From the NCBI GenBank assembly GCA_043779285.1, contig JAYWEL010000203.1, positions 1 to 19,111 on the forward strand: a stretch of 19,111 bases of DNA, written 5' to 3'. Made by a program: the position numbers and the translations under genes. The number at the start of each line of letters is the position of its first letter. Position 1 is the stretch's first letter. The DNA is from MGR-bin208 sp043779285 (lineage in GTDB: Bacteria > Bacteroidota > Bacteroidia > Chitinophagales > Chitinophagaceae). The notes beneath the pieces were generated by a model, which did not search any database, had not been told where the DNA came from, and worked only from the letters and a program-made list of their open reading frames with translations. Shown piece by piece: positions 7,613 to 16,334 of the stretch.

Positions 7613-9763
7613 TTAGTTGGTTATCCCTTCTAATGAAAACAGAAAAGCATATTGTAATGCAATATCTTTTAAATAATCAAACCGGCCGGAAGCCCCGCCA
7701 TGGCCGGCTTTCATATTAGTATGCAAGAGGATGATATTTTTTCCGGTATGGTAATCCCTTAACTTGGCCACCCATTTCTCCGGTTCGAAATATTGCACCT
7801 GCGAATCGTGCAAGCCTGTTGTAATAAGCATGTTCGGATAAGATTTCTTTTCTACATTATCATATGGCGAATAGGATTTCATGTATTCATAAGCTTCTTT
7901 ATTATTCGGATTACCCCACTCATCGTATTCGTTAGTTGTAAGTGGAATGGATTCATCTAACATTGTAGTAATTACATCTACAAAAGGAACAGCCGAAACA
8001 ACGCCCTTCCACAGATCAGGCCGCATATTGACAACTGCACCCATCAGCAATCCGCCAGCACTACCACCCATAGCATATAGGTGTTCCTTAGAAGTAAATT
8101 TGGTGGCGATTAAAAAATCGGCACAATCAATAAAATCGGTGAATGTATTTTTCTTTTTAAATAATTTTCCATCCTCATACCATTTACGTCCCATCTCCTG
8201 TCCGCCACGTATATGGGCAATGGCATATACAAAGCCCCTATCGAGCAAACTCAGGCGGTTACTGGAAAAGCTGGCATCCATGCTTGCACCGTAAGAGCCA
8301 TAACCATATAACAATAAAGGAGCTGAACCATCTTTCTTTAATCCCTTTTTATAAACAATCGATACCGGCACTTTTGTACCATCTTTTGCTGTGGCATATA
8401 CACGTTCAGTTGTATATTGCTTTGCGTCATATCCACCCACAACTTCCTGTTGCTTCATCAGTTTCTTACTCTTTGTATTCATCGAATAATCATATACAGA
8501 GGAAGGAGTTGTCAAAGAAGTATAATTAAACCGCAAAACTTCTGAACTAAATTCAGGATTCGCTGAAACACTGGCAGAATAAGCCGGTTCGCCAAAATCG
8601 AGGTAATGCTCCGTATTTGATTTTTTATCCATAACCCGAATTTGTATCAATCCATTTTTACGTTCGCTAAGTACCCAATGATTCTTGAATACTTCGATAC
8701 CGGATAATAAAACATCTTCCCGATGTGTAATCACCTCTTTCCAATTATTGATTCCGGTATTTTTTAATGGAGCTTCCATTAATCGAAAATTAATTGCATC
8801 CTTATTCGTAACAATTAGAAATTGATCTCTCCAATGATCAACACTATAAAGCACTTCCTTCATTCGGGGCTGAAAAACCTGAAATACAGCATCCGGATTG
8901 TTGGCATCGAGAATTCGTATTTCATTTGACATGGTGGCGGAAGATTCGATGAGCAAGTATTGATTAGATTTTGTTTTTCCGACACCTATAAAATTTGAAG
9001 GATCTTTTTCCTGATATATCAACACATCGGCCGAATTACTGCCCAGCTTATGTTTCATAATTTTTTCCGGCAATAAGGTGACGGCATTTTTGTGAGTGTA
9101 AAAAAATGTTTTGTTGTCATTTGCCCAGGCAATATCTCCGGCTGTTCCTTCTATTTTATCTTTATAAATTTCACCGGTCTCTAAATTTTTGATACAGATA
9201 TCATAGATTCTTCTCGATAAAGTATCCACTCCGTAAGCAATCATTTTATTATCGGGACTTATATTAAAACCAGCGACAGAATAATACGCATGCCCTTCAG
9301 CCATGGCATCTACATCCAACAATAATTCTTCTTTTGCATCCAAGCTCCCCTTCTTTCGGCAATATTTATAATACTGTTTACCATCCTCCATCCGTACATA
9401 ATAGAAATACCCATTTTTAAATACTGGTACTGATTCATCCTTTTCTTTTATCCGACCTTTCATTTCTTTAAAAAGAGATTCCTGAAAAGGTTTTGTAGAA
9501 GACATCATCGTATCGGTATAGTTATTCTCTTCTTCCAGGTGTTTAACCACATTATTACTAACCGGACCCTTTTTAAAAAAGTCGTTCATCCAGTAATAAT
9601 CATCTACCCTGATATCTCCATGAATAGATAATTCTTTTGGTTTTTTTTCGGCAACAGGAGCTTTCACTCCTTCGGGCCATTTAAATTCAGTATTACTCAT
9701 TTGTGTTTGATTACAGGACAAAAAAATCATTGCCAATGCCGGCAATAAGAAATGTTTTTGCAT
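7613..9763 (-). CDS. oligopeptidase B-like S9 family serine peptidase, lipoprotein
   Basis: This 716-residue protein has the architecture of the prolyl oligopeptidase family (clan SC, S9A): an N-terminal seven-bladed propeller that gates access to a C-terminal alpha/beta-hydrolase domain. The catalytic Ser is in MGGSAGG (S568), the Asp in GLHDSQVQYFEP (D653) and the His in KAGHGGASGRF (H688). The conserved lead-in YGYGSYGASMDASFS and RGGQEMGRKWYEDGK point to the oligopeptidase B subgroup, which cleaves short peptides after Arg or Lys. The N-terminus has a lipobox-like FLSC with Cys17, so the enzyme is probably a lipoprotein of the periplasm or outer membrane, unlike cytosolic PtrB of E. coli. 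It probably degrades imported peptides. It is flanked by terminators on both sides, so it appears to be monocistronic. Cleavage specificity was not established. Confidence 0.93.
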   Translation of the reverse strand: MQKHFLLPALAMIFLSCNQTQMSNTEFKWPEGVKAPVAEKKPKELSIHGDIRVDDYYWMNDFFKKGPVSNNVVKHLEEENNYTDTMMSSTKPFQESLFKEMKGRIKEKDESVPVFKNGYFYYVRMEDGKQYYKYCRKKGSLDAKEELLLDVDAMAEGHAYYSVAGFNISPDNKMIAYGVDTLSRRIYDICIKNLETGEIYKDKIEGTAGDIAWANDNKTFFYTHKNAVTLLPEKIMKHKLGSNSADVLIYQEKDPSNFIGVGKTKSNQYLLIESSATMSNEIRILDANNPDAVFQVFQPRMKEVLYSVDHWRDQFLIVTNKDAINFRLMEAPLKNTGINNWKEVITHREDVLLSGIEVFKNHWVLSERKNGLIQIRVMDKKSNTEHYLDFGEPAYSASVSANPEFSSEVLRFNYTSLTTPSSVYDYSMNTKSKKLMKQQEVVGGYDAKQYTTERVYATAKDGTKVPVSIVYKKGLKKDGSAPLLLYGYGSYGASMDASFSSNRLSLLDRGFVYAIAHIRGGQEMGRKWYEDGKLFKKKNTFTDFIDCADFLIATKFTSKEHLYAMGGSAGGLLMGAVVNMRPDLWKGVVSAVPFVDVITTMLDESIPLTTNEYDEWGNPNNKEAYEYMKSYSPYDNVEKKSYPNMLITTGLHDSQVQYFEPEKWVAKLRDYHTGKNIILLHTNMKAGHGGASGRFDYLKDIALQYAFLFSLEGITN

Positions 9764-9806
9764 AAAGTATGTTTAAGAAATTCAAGATACTTAAATGTTG
9801 CATAAT

Positions 9807-9831
9807 AAAAAACCCTCATTCAAGAGGGTTT
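9807..9831 (-). terminator. intrinsic terminator of the sdhCAB operon
   Basis: Read leftward, AAACCCTC-TTGAAT-GAGGGTTT forms a perfect 8-bp stem (9810-9817 with 9824-9831) followed by a further T-run. It lies 24 bases after the sdhB stop and before the S9 peptidase start, so it separates the two transcription units. Confidence 0.92.
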
Positions 9832-9854
9832 GTAATGTATTGATAAGATGAAAA

Positions 9855-10619
9855 TTATTTTTCACTGGTCAACCCGGCAACCATATACTCCTTATTTAAA
9901 TAGGCGATATTGGTTATGGAGATTTCTTTAGGGCATACGGCTTCGCAAGCACCGGTATTAGTACAAGAACCAAAACCTTCCTTGTCCATTTGTGCAACCA
10001 TATTCATCACCCTGTTTTTTCTTTCGGGAGATCCCTGTGGTAATAAACCCAAATGAGCCACTTTGGCCGAAACAAATAATAAAGCTGATGAGTTTTTACA
10101 AGCTGCAACACAGGCACCGCAACCGATACAGGAAGCTGCAGCAAACGATTTGTCGGCATCGTCTTTGTTGATTGGCAAAGAATTTCCATCAACGGCATTA
10201 CCAGTATTTACCGAAATATAACCACCAGCCTGTACAATGCGATCCAATGCTTCCCGATCAACCATCAGGTCTTTTATTACCGGAAATGCATTGGCACGCC
10301 AGGGTTCTACCGTAATTGTATCGCCATCCTTGAAAGCCCGCATATGCAACTGACAGGTAGCAGTACCATGCCAGGGGCCATGTGGACGGCCATTGATATG
10401 CATCGAACACATGCCACAAATTCCTTCGCGGCAATCATGATCGAAAGCAATCGGGTCATCGCCTTTGCTTATCAGTTCTTCATTTAAAACGTCAATCATT
10501 TCCAAAAAAGACATTTCACTGGAAATATTTTTTACCGGGTAGGACACAAAACCACCATTGGTTTTATTATTTTTTTGTCTCCATACTTTCAACGTAATAT
10601 TCATTGAATAATGCTCCAT
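9855..10619 (-). CDS. sdhB: succinate dehydrogenase/fumarate reductase iron-sulfur subunit
   Basis: This 254-residue subunit carries electrons from the flavin of SdhA to the heme and quinone site of SdhC. The [2Fe-2S] ligands are C63, C68, C71 and C89 (CREGICGMC ... TATC). In the C-terminal ferredoxin-like domain, C164, C167 and C170 with C229 should bind the [4Fe-4S] cluster. C174, C219 and C225 should bind the [3Fe-4S] cluster. The spacing matches that of characterised SdhB/FrdB proteins. Met1 at 10619 gives a 5-residue extension before an alternative ATG at 10604 (MNITLKVWR); either start is possible. It is the last gene of the sdhCAB operon, 24 bases after sdhA, and is followed by a terminator. 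Confidence 0.97.
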   Translation of the reverse strand: MEHYSMNITLKVWRQKNNKTNGGFVSYPVKNISSEMSFLEMIDVLNEELISKGDDPIAFDHDCREGICGMCSMHINGRPHGPWHGTATCQLHMRAFKDGDTITVEPWRANAFPVIKDLMVDREALDRIVQAGGYISVNTGNAVDGNSLPINKDDADKSFAAASCIGCGACVAACKNSSALLFVSAKVAHLGLLPQGSPERKNRVMNMVAQMDKEGFGSCTNTGACEAVCPKEISITNIAYLNKEYMVAGLTSEK

Positions 10620-10643
10620 ACTTCAATGTGTTAATTTGTTTTA

Positions 10644-12617
10644 TTATTTATAACTGCGTTGTGATGGTTTAATCACTTCGTATTTCAATTCTTCTTTGTG
10701 CAATTCCCAACTATGCTCTCCCTTGAACTCCCAGGCAGAAACATATTTATATCCATCATCATCTCTTAATGCCTCTCCTTCTTCTGTCTGGAATTCGTTT
10801 CTAAAATGTCCTCCACAACTTTCATTTCGTTGCAATGCGTCGATACACATCAACTCGCCCAGTTCAATAAAATCGGCAACACGGTTTGCTTTATCCAACT
10901 CGGGATTCATTTCATTAATATCACCTGGTATACGTACATCGTTCCAGAATTCTTTTTTCAATTCCTGTATTTCAGTAATTGCTTCTTCGAGTCCTTTCGC
11001 TTTCCGATCCATTCCACATTTATCCCACATAATCTTTCCTAAACGCTTATGAAAACTTTCAACTGTTTTGGTTCCCTTTATTCCCATCAATTTATTTATC
11101 CGGTCGGCCACAGCTTTTTCTGCTTCCACAAATGCTGGATGATCTGTTGGAATTGCTACGGTACGAATTTCGTCTGCCAAATAATTTCCGATAGTATATG
11201 GAATAACAAAATAACCATCTGCAAGTCCTTGCATCAATGCAGAAGCACCTAAACGGTTTGCACCATGATCAGAAAAATTAGCTTCCCCCAATGCATACAA
11301 CCCGTTAATATTGGTCATTAATTCATAATCTACCCATAATCCGCCCATGGTATAGTGAACGGCTGGATAAATTCGCATCGGAAAATCGTATGGATTTTCA
11401 CCGGTGATCTTTTCATACATATCGAAAAGATTACCATATTTTTCTTTTACAACCGCTTTCCCTAATTCAATAATTTCATCCGGGCTGATATTTTCTTTAC
11501 TCAGCTTTTTCACTTCCCCATTTCCATACCGTTCAATAGCTTCGCCAAAATCTAAATAGACGGCTTGTTTCGAAGTACCTACTCCATACCCCGCATCACA
11601 TCTTTCTTTGGCAGCACGGGATGCAACATCTCTTGGTACCAAATTGCCAAATGCAGGGTATCTTCTTTCCAGATAATAATCCCGTTCTTCCTGTGGAATA
11701 TCATTTGCCTTTCGGTTGTCGTTTTGTTTTTTTGGAACCCAAATTCTTCCGTCATTTCGCAATGACTCTGACATCAGTGTCAATTTACTCTGATGATCAC
11801 CCGAAACCGGAATACAGGTTGGGTGAATTTGTGTGAAACATGGATTGCCAAACATGGCTCCTTTTTTATGTGCTTTCCATGCTGCTGTAACATTACTGCC
11901 CATGGCATTGGTACTTAAATAAAATACGTTTCCATATCCACCGGTGCAAAGAAGTACAGCATGTCCGAAATGACGTTTCAATTCACCGCTGATTAAATTG
12001 CGGACAATTATTCCCCGGGCTTTATCATCAACCATAACCACATCAAGCATTTCATGCCGGGAATACATTTCTACATTACCCAATGCTATTTGTCTTTCCA
12101 AAGCCTGGTAAGCACCAATCAATAATTGTTGTCCGGTTTGACCGGCAGCATAGAATGTACGCTGAACCTGGGTTCCACCAAATGATCGGTTGCTTAATAA
12201 GCCACCATATTCTCTTGCAAACGGAACTCCTTGTGCAACACATTGATCAATAATACTTGCACTAACCTCTGAAAGACGATGCACATTGGCTTCTCTGGCA
12301 CGGTAGTCGCCTCCTTTAATGGTATCATAAAATAATCGATATACACTATCGCCATCGTTTTGATAATTCTTAGCTGCATTAATTCCACCTTGTGCTGCAA
12401 TACTATGTGCTCTTCGTGGAGAATCCTGAAAACAAAATGCTTTTACTTTATAACCCAGTTCGCCTAAAGATGCCGCGGCAGAAGCACCTGCCAAACCAGT
12501 ACCAACCACAATAATTTCAATATTGCGCTTATTTGCCGGATTGACAAGTTTTACAGAATCCTTATACTTTGTCCATTTTTCAGGTAGTAATCCTTCTGGT
12601 ATTTTTGAATTCAGCAT
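10644..12617 (-). CDS. sdhA: succinate dehydrogenase/fumarate reductase flavoprotein subunit
   Basis: This 657-residue catalytic subunit oxidises succinate to fumarate in the TCA cycle. The Rossmann dinucleotide motif VVGTGLAGAS is at about 37-46. The His expected to bind FAD covalently is H71 in RRAHSIAAQGG. Later conserved substrate-site segments include HPTCIPVSGDHQSK, LVPRDVASRAA and AVHYTMGGLWVDY. Its length exceeds the E. coli enzyme (588 residues) and fits the longer SdhA/FrdA form that accompanies a single cytochrome b subunit in Bacteroidota, Epsilonproteobacteria and Bacillus. It lies between sdhC (42-base gap) and sdhB. The direction of the reaction in vivo cannot be read from the sequence. 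Confidence 0.97.
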   Translation of the reverse strand: MLNSKIPEGLLPEKWTKYKDSVKLVNPANKRNIEIIVVGTGLAGASAAASLGELGYKVKAFCFQDSPRRAHSIAAQGGINAAKNYQNDGDSVYRLFYDTIKGGDYRAREANVHRLSEVSASIIDQCVAQGVPFAREYGGLLSNRSFGGTQVQRTFYAAGQTGQQLLIGAYQALERQIALGNVEMYSRHEMLDVVMVDDKARGIIVRNLISGELKRHFGHAVLLCTGGYGNVFYLSTNAMGSNVTAAWKAHKKGAMFGNPCFTQIHPTCIPVSGDHQSKLTLMSESLRNDGRIWVPKKQNDNRKANDIPQEERDYYLERRYPAFGNLVPRDVASRAAKERCDAGYGVGTSKQAVYLDFGEAIERYGNGEVKKLSKENISPDEIIELGKAVVKEKYGNLFDMYEKITGENPYDFPMRIYPAVHYTMGGLWVDYELMTNINGLYALGEANFSDHGANRLGASALMQGLADGYFVIPYTIGNYLADEIRTVAIPTDHPAFVEAEKAVADRINKLMGIKGTKTVESFHKRLGKIMWDKCGMDRKAKGLEEAITEIQELKKEFWNDVRIPGDINEMNPELDKANRVADFIELGELMCIDALQRNESCGGHFRNEFQTEEGEALRDDDGYKYVSAWEFKGEHSWELHKEELKYEVIKPSQRSYK

Positions 12618-12659
12618 ATATGATAAATTGTTTCGAAATTAATTTTTGATGACCATCTT

Positions 12660-13361
12660 TTATTTTACCCAACCCAGATACATACTAACTGGCATGAGTG
12701 CAAATAGTAAAGAAACGATAATCGAATATCCTAACCCCACTGCATTGATCAAACCTAAAAAACGGGTATTGCTTACACCCAATGTTCTGAAAGCACTTTG
12801 AAAACCATGAATCAAATGCCAGCACAATGAAATGCAGGCCAATACATAAACAATTACAACCCACAATTCGTTAAAGGTTATTTTCATTAATGCAAAAAGA
12901 TTATGTACATGTTTCCCGCTTGTCATTACCGTTCCTTCAACGCCGGTGAATCTAGATGGCACCCAGAAATGCCACCAATGCAAAATCAAAAACATGAGTA
13001 GAATGGTTCCCAGTAAACCCATGCTGCGGCTATACCATTTACTTCCCTTGTTTGCCAAATCAATTGCATAGCCTTTTTTACGCTTGCTGCGGTTCTGAAA
13101 TTCTAAAACAAAACCTTGTATAATATGGATAAAGATGCCCACAAATAAACCCACTTCCATGATGCGGATTAACACCATTGAACCCATGAAATGAGCTGCT
13201 GCATTGAACATTTCTCCATGATCAGTGGGATCAAAAAGTCCGGCAAAAATACAGGCGTTCACTCCTACATGAACCAGCAAAAAACTAATCAGGAAAATTC
13301 CCGTTAATCCCATCACGTATTTTTTGCCAATGGAAGAAGTAAAGAAAGTTGACCAATTCAT
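12660..13361 (-). CDS. sdhC: succinate dehydrogenase cytochrome b subunit (b558 family)
   Basis: This 233-residue membrane anchor has five predicted transmembrane helices at about 18-38, 63-83, 118-136, 164-184 and 206-228. It belongs to the single-subunit, usually di-heme cytochrome b558 type rather than the SdhC+SdhD pair of E. coli. His residues H31, H79, H128 and H182 lie in four successive helices and are the likely heme ligands by analogy with Wolinella FrdC; this assignment is an inference. The subunit anchors SdhAB and passes electrons to menaquinone. It is the first gene of the sdhCAB operon. Confidence 0.94.
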   Translation of the reverse strand: MNWSTFFTSSIGKKYVMGLTGIFLISFLLVHVGVNACIFAGLFDPTDHGEMFNAAAHFMGSMVLIRIMEVGLFVGIFIHIIQGFVLEFQNRSKRKKGYAIDLANKGSKWYSRSMGLLGTILLMFLILHWWHFWVPSRFTGVEGTVMTSGKHVHNLFALMKITFNELWVVIVYVLACISLCWHLIHGFQSAFRTLGVSNTRFLGLINAVGLGYSIIVSLLFALMPVSMYLGWVK

Positions 13362-13388
13362 ATATTATTAATCAAAAGAGGTTAAAAA

Positions 13389-13403
13389 ATCTACGCAAAA
13401 ATA
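13389..13403 (-). promoter_or_regulatory. candidate sdhCAB promoter -7 element
   Basis: On the minus strand, TATTTTTG (13403-13396) matches the TAnnTTTG consensus perfectly. It would place the transcript start near 13389, about 28 bases before the sdhC ATG. The upstream -33 element is poor (TTTCG-like), and an alternative TTG with TAGATTTT nearby is also possible. Confidence 0.4.
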
Positions 13404-13467
13404 AAGCCCATGAGTCAATTGCCCGAAATTAAGTTTTGCATATGTATTAAAAAATAAAAATCAAGGC

Positions 13468-14034
13468 TCATTCATTTAATCTTCCTTTCATTTCCTGATC
13501 AATTTTCTTAAATAGATGATAGGGTTTATATGTCCGCCAGTTGTCCAATTCTTTCAGCTCCAGATACTGATGCAGCCTGGCTTTTATGAAATCCTGTTTT
13601 GAATGTTCAGGCATATTTAAACAAACCATCCACCCATTTTTATCCGTCACTTCTTCAAACCATTCTTCGTAATAATCAACATCTCCACTGTGAAAATTGA
13701 AAACATTTTCTGCAATCAATATAAATTTTGTAATACCCTCATCAACGAATGGATCAATGACTTCCCGTTTTAGTGACATGATATCGTTTTCAATAGCATC
13801 GTTCCATTCACCAATCAATTCGATGACGACATAATTGGCTTCATAATCAGCTACAATTATTTTCAGGTATAAAGTTTTAGATCCGAAATCATCCCATAAC
13901 GGATGAATAAAATAATTGTAAACTTTCAGGTTGAATTCAAACTGGGAATATTCTCTACCATAAAAAGGAGAATGGTCATCTTCCTCGCTTACATAATAAT
14001 GGAGCCAGTTAAAAAAGGGTTCAATGTCGTGCAT
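13468..14034 (-). CDS. conserved-looking protein of unknown function, 188 residues
   Basis: I do not recognise this family. The protein is acidic and very rich in aromatic residues (HDIEPFFNWLHYYVSEEDDH near the start, WFEEVTDKNGWMVCLNMPEH near 140). It has no signal peptide, no membrane segment and no cysteine-based metal motif, so it should be cytosolic. The pattern of alternating strands (LKIIVADYEANYVVIELIG, KFILIAENVFNF) and helices suggests a compact alpha/beta domain. It starts 53 bases after the thrC stop on the same strand, so it could be read through from the thr operon. The gap contains GATATTTG on the minus strand, a 7-of-8 match to TAnnTTTG, so it may have its own promoter. No terminator was found between thrC and this gene. 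Confidence 0.8.
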   Translation of the reverse strand: MHDIEPFFNWLHYYVSEEDDHSPFYGREYSQFEFNLKVYNYFIHPLWDDFGSKTLYLKIIVADYEANYVVIELIGEWNDAIENDIMSLKREVIDPFVDEGITKFILIAENVFNFHSGDVDYYEEWFEEVTDKNGWMVCLNMPEHSKQDFIKARLHQYLELKELDNWRTYKPYHLFKKIDQEMKGRLNE

Positions 14035-14087
14035 GGTCTGTGAATGAATTACAAATATCCCACAATAAAATAATACACACTCACTGG

Positions 14088-15386
14088 CTAAAAGGTTTTC
14101 AGAAATTGAAATAAATTTTCATAGTCCGCTTCAAGTATGAAAGCTTTTTTTGATTGATTCATTAACTCACTAAGTTCTTCGGGCAATTCAATTTCTTTTC
14201 CTATGACCGGCTCTATTTCATTTTTGAATTTTACCGGATGTGCGGTTTCCAGGAAAATACCTTTTTCCTGTGCATGTATGGAAAGGTAATTTTTCAATGC
14301 GTTAAGGGCCACTGCTCCATGTGTATCGAGCAAATAGTTTTTATTCATATAAATATCGCGGATTGTTTCTTTTGTTTCATCATCCGTTATTCTGTAAGAA
14401 GAAATATTGTCTGACAATGCATCAAAATCATTTCCATATAATGCCTTCATACGAATAAAATTACTGGGGTCTCCTACATCCATGGCATTGGAAATTGTAT
14501 GCTTCGTTTTTCCCGGGTTATATTTTCCGGTTTCAAAATATCGTGGCACTACATCATTCACATTGCAGGCAGCAATAAAATGTTTTACAGGCAAACCCGA
14601 AATATTTGCCAGTATACCGGCACAGATATTTCCGAAATTGCCGCTGGGAACGGCTATTACCGGCGGATTCGATTTATCCTCCCATTGTTTATATGCTAAA
14701 AAATAGTAAAACTGTTGTGGTAACCAACGAGCCACATTGATGGAATTGGCAGACGTTAGAAACAGTTCATTCTTCAATCGCTCATCCACAAAAGCTTTTT
14801 TTACCATGTTCTGGCAATCATCAAAACTTCCTTTCACTTCCAGTGCATGAATATTTTTTCCCAGCGTTGTCAATTGCTTTTCCTGCAATGCACTCACTTT
14901 ACCCGATGGGTAAAGAATGACCACCTCGACATTTTCTACTCCATAAAACCCGTTAGCCACAGCACCTCCTGTATCACCTGATGTTGCAACCAATACTACT
15001 ACTTTCCCTGTTCTTTCTTTTACAAAATAACTCAGACAGCGGCTCATAAACCTTGCCCCAACATCTTTGAATGCTAAAGTAGGCCCGTGAAAAAGTTCGA
15101 GTGAAAAAATATTATTTTCTACTTCTACCAGTGGAACCGGAAAATTGATTGTCTCACTGACTATTTTATATAATTCTGAATCCGGAATTGTATTTCCAAT
15201 AAATGGATGAATAACCCGGAAAGCCATATCTGTATCACTGATGGATTCAATATTTTCAAAAAATGATTTTTCAATTTTCGGGATTTCAATTGGGAAGTAC
15301 AACCCTTTATCTGGCGCAAGTCCATTGATTGTTGCATTTCGAAAATCTGTATTGGGTGCTATTTTATTTAAACTATAAAAATCCAT
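14088..15386 (-). CDS. thrC: threonine synthase
   Basis: This 432-residue PLP enzyme converts O-phosphohomoserine to threonine, the last step of the pathway. The PLP-binding lysine is K107 in HGPTLAFKDVGARF. The phosphate-binding loop region VATSGDTGGAVANGF is at about 133-147. The N-terminal segment PDKGLYFP is also typical of the family. Length and motifs match the shorter, E. coli/yeast-like group that does not need S-adenosylmethionine activation. It begins 6 bases after the thrB stop, which indicates tight coupling in the operon. Confidence 0.97.
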   Translation of the reverse strand: MDFYSLNKIAPNTDFRNATINGLAPDKGLYFPIEIPKIEKSFFENIESISDTDMAFRVIHPFIGNTIPDSELYKIVSETINFPVPLVEVENNIFSLELFHGPTLAFKDVGARFMSRCLSYFVKERTGKVVVLVATSGDTGGAVANGFYGVENVEVVILYPSGKVSALQEKQLTTLGKNIHALEVKGSFDDCQNMVKKAFVDERLKNELFLTSANSINVARWLPQQFYYFLAYKQWEDKSNPPVIAVPSGNFGNICAGILANISGLPVKHFIAACNVNDVVPRYFETGKYNPGKTKHTISNAMDVGDPSNFIRMKALYGNDFDALSDNISSYRITDDETKETIRDIYMNKNYLLDTHGAVALNALKNYLSIHAQEKGIFLETAHPVKFKNEIEPVIGKEIELPEELSELMNQSKKAFILEADYENLFQFLKTF

Positions 15387-15392
15387 GGGGCA

Positions 15393-16319
15393 TTATTTTG
15401 TTTCCAGCACTTTCACGCCTTCATTATTAATCGTAGTCAGGTAATCGCTGTATTCCATTCCGAGATTATTATACACATCGCACATAATAGATCTTAGTTT
15501 TTTTCCTGTATCGGCATCTTTACTGAACATAAAAACGGAAGGGCCTGAGCCTGAAATACCACCAGCGAGTGCTCCTGCATCCATGCATTTCTTTTTCAGT
15601 TCATCAAATCCGGGAATAAATTTGCTTCTAACCGGTTCAATAATTATATCATTCATAGAACGGCCAATCAAATCCAAATCATTTTGCATAAAGCCTGCAA
15701 CCAATCCCGCTATATTTCCCCATTGAATTACGGCATCTTTCAATGGAATTTCTTTTGGCAATATTTTTCTTGATTCAGAAGTTTTAATTTCAATCTGCGG
15801 ATGGACAATGGAAATAAATAGAGGAGGAGATTTCAGCCTGATGATATCATAGGTGTCGGTATCTCTTATAATGGTTACCCCTCCATAAATGCAAGGTGCA
15901 ATATTATCGGCATGTTTTGCTCCACTGGCAACTACTTCTCCATGCATTGCAAACCTTACCAAATCTTTCTCTGACAAATTTATACCCAATAAAATATTGG
16001 CTGCAACGATGGCCCCTGCTGCACTTGCAGCACTAGAACCTAGCCCACTACCCGGATTTATTTTTTTATCGATGATTAATTCTAACCCGGATTTAATACC
16101 CAATTCATCGAGCATCGATTGCAAGGCAACTCCCGCCACATTCATTTTCGGATCTGTAGGGATATTATATTTATCGATGTGTTGAATTGAAATACCCGGA
16201 TTTTTTCGATGCTTAATCGTTACAAATTCCTGGGGCTCATGCAAGGCCAATCCAATAATATCAAATCCACATACTAGATTGGAAATAGTTGCCGGACTTG
16301 AAACTTTTACTTCATTCAT
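15393..16319 (-). CDS. thrB: homoserine kinase
   Basis: This 308-residue GHMP-superfamily kinase phosphorylates homoserine to O-phosphohomoserine with ATP. The ATP-binding motif 2 is PGSGLGSSAAS at about 89-99 and the C-terminal motif 3 is GALAGGISGSGPSVFMFS. It lies 15 bases after thrA and 6 bases before thrC. The neighbours confirm the choice of homoserine kinase among GHMP kinases. Confidence 0.97.
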   Translation of the reverse strand: MNEVKVSSPATISNLVCGFDIIGLALHEPQEFVTIKHRKNPGISIQHIDKYNIPTDPKMNVAGVALQSMLDELGIKSGLELIIDKKINPGSGLGSSAASAAGAIVAANILLGINLSEKDLVRFAMHGEVVASGAKHADNIAPCIYGGVTIIRDTDTYDIIRLKSPPLFISIVHPQIEIKTSESRKILPKEIPLKDAVIQWGNIAGLVAGFMQNDLDLIGRSMNDIIIEPVRSKFIPGFDELKKKCMDAGALAGGISGSGPSVFMFSKDADTGKKLRSIMCDVYNNLGMEYSDYLTTINNEGVKVLETK

Positions 16320-16334
16320 TCGTTCAAATTTTTA

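Noticed and set aside
7947..8294. Plus-strand open frame of 115 codons inside the S9 peptidase gene
   Set aside because: It lies opposite conserved catalytic-domain sequence and has no recognisable protein features, so it is a shadow frame. The same holds for the other opposite-strand frames within sdhA, ychF, thrA and thrB.
9770..9800. TATCTTGA as a promoter for the S9 peptidase gene
   Set aside because: It matches TAnnTTTG at only 6 of 8 positions and has no good -33 partner.
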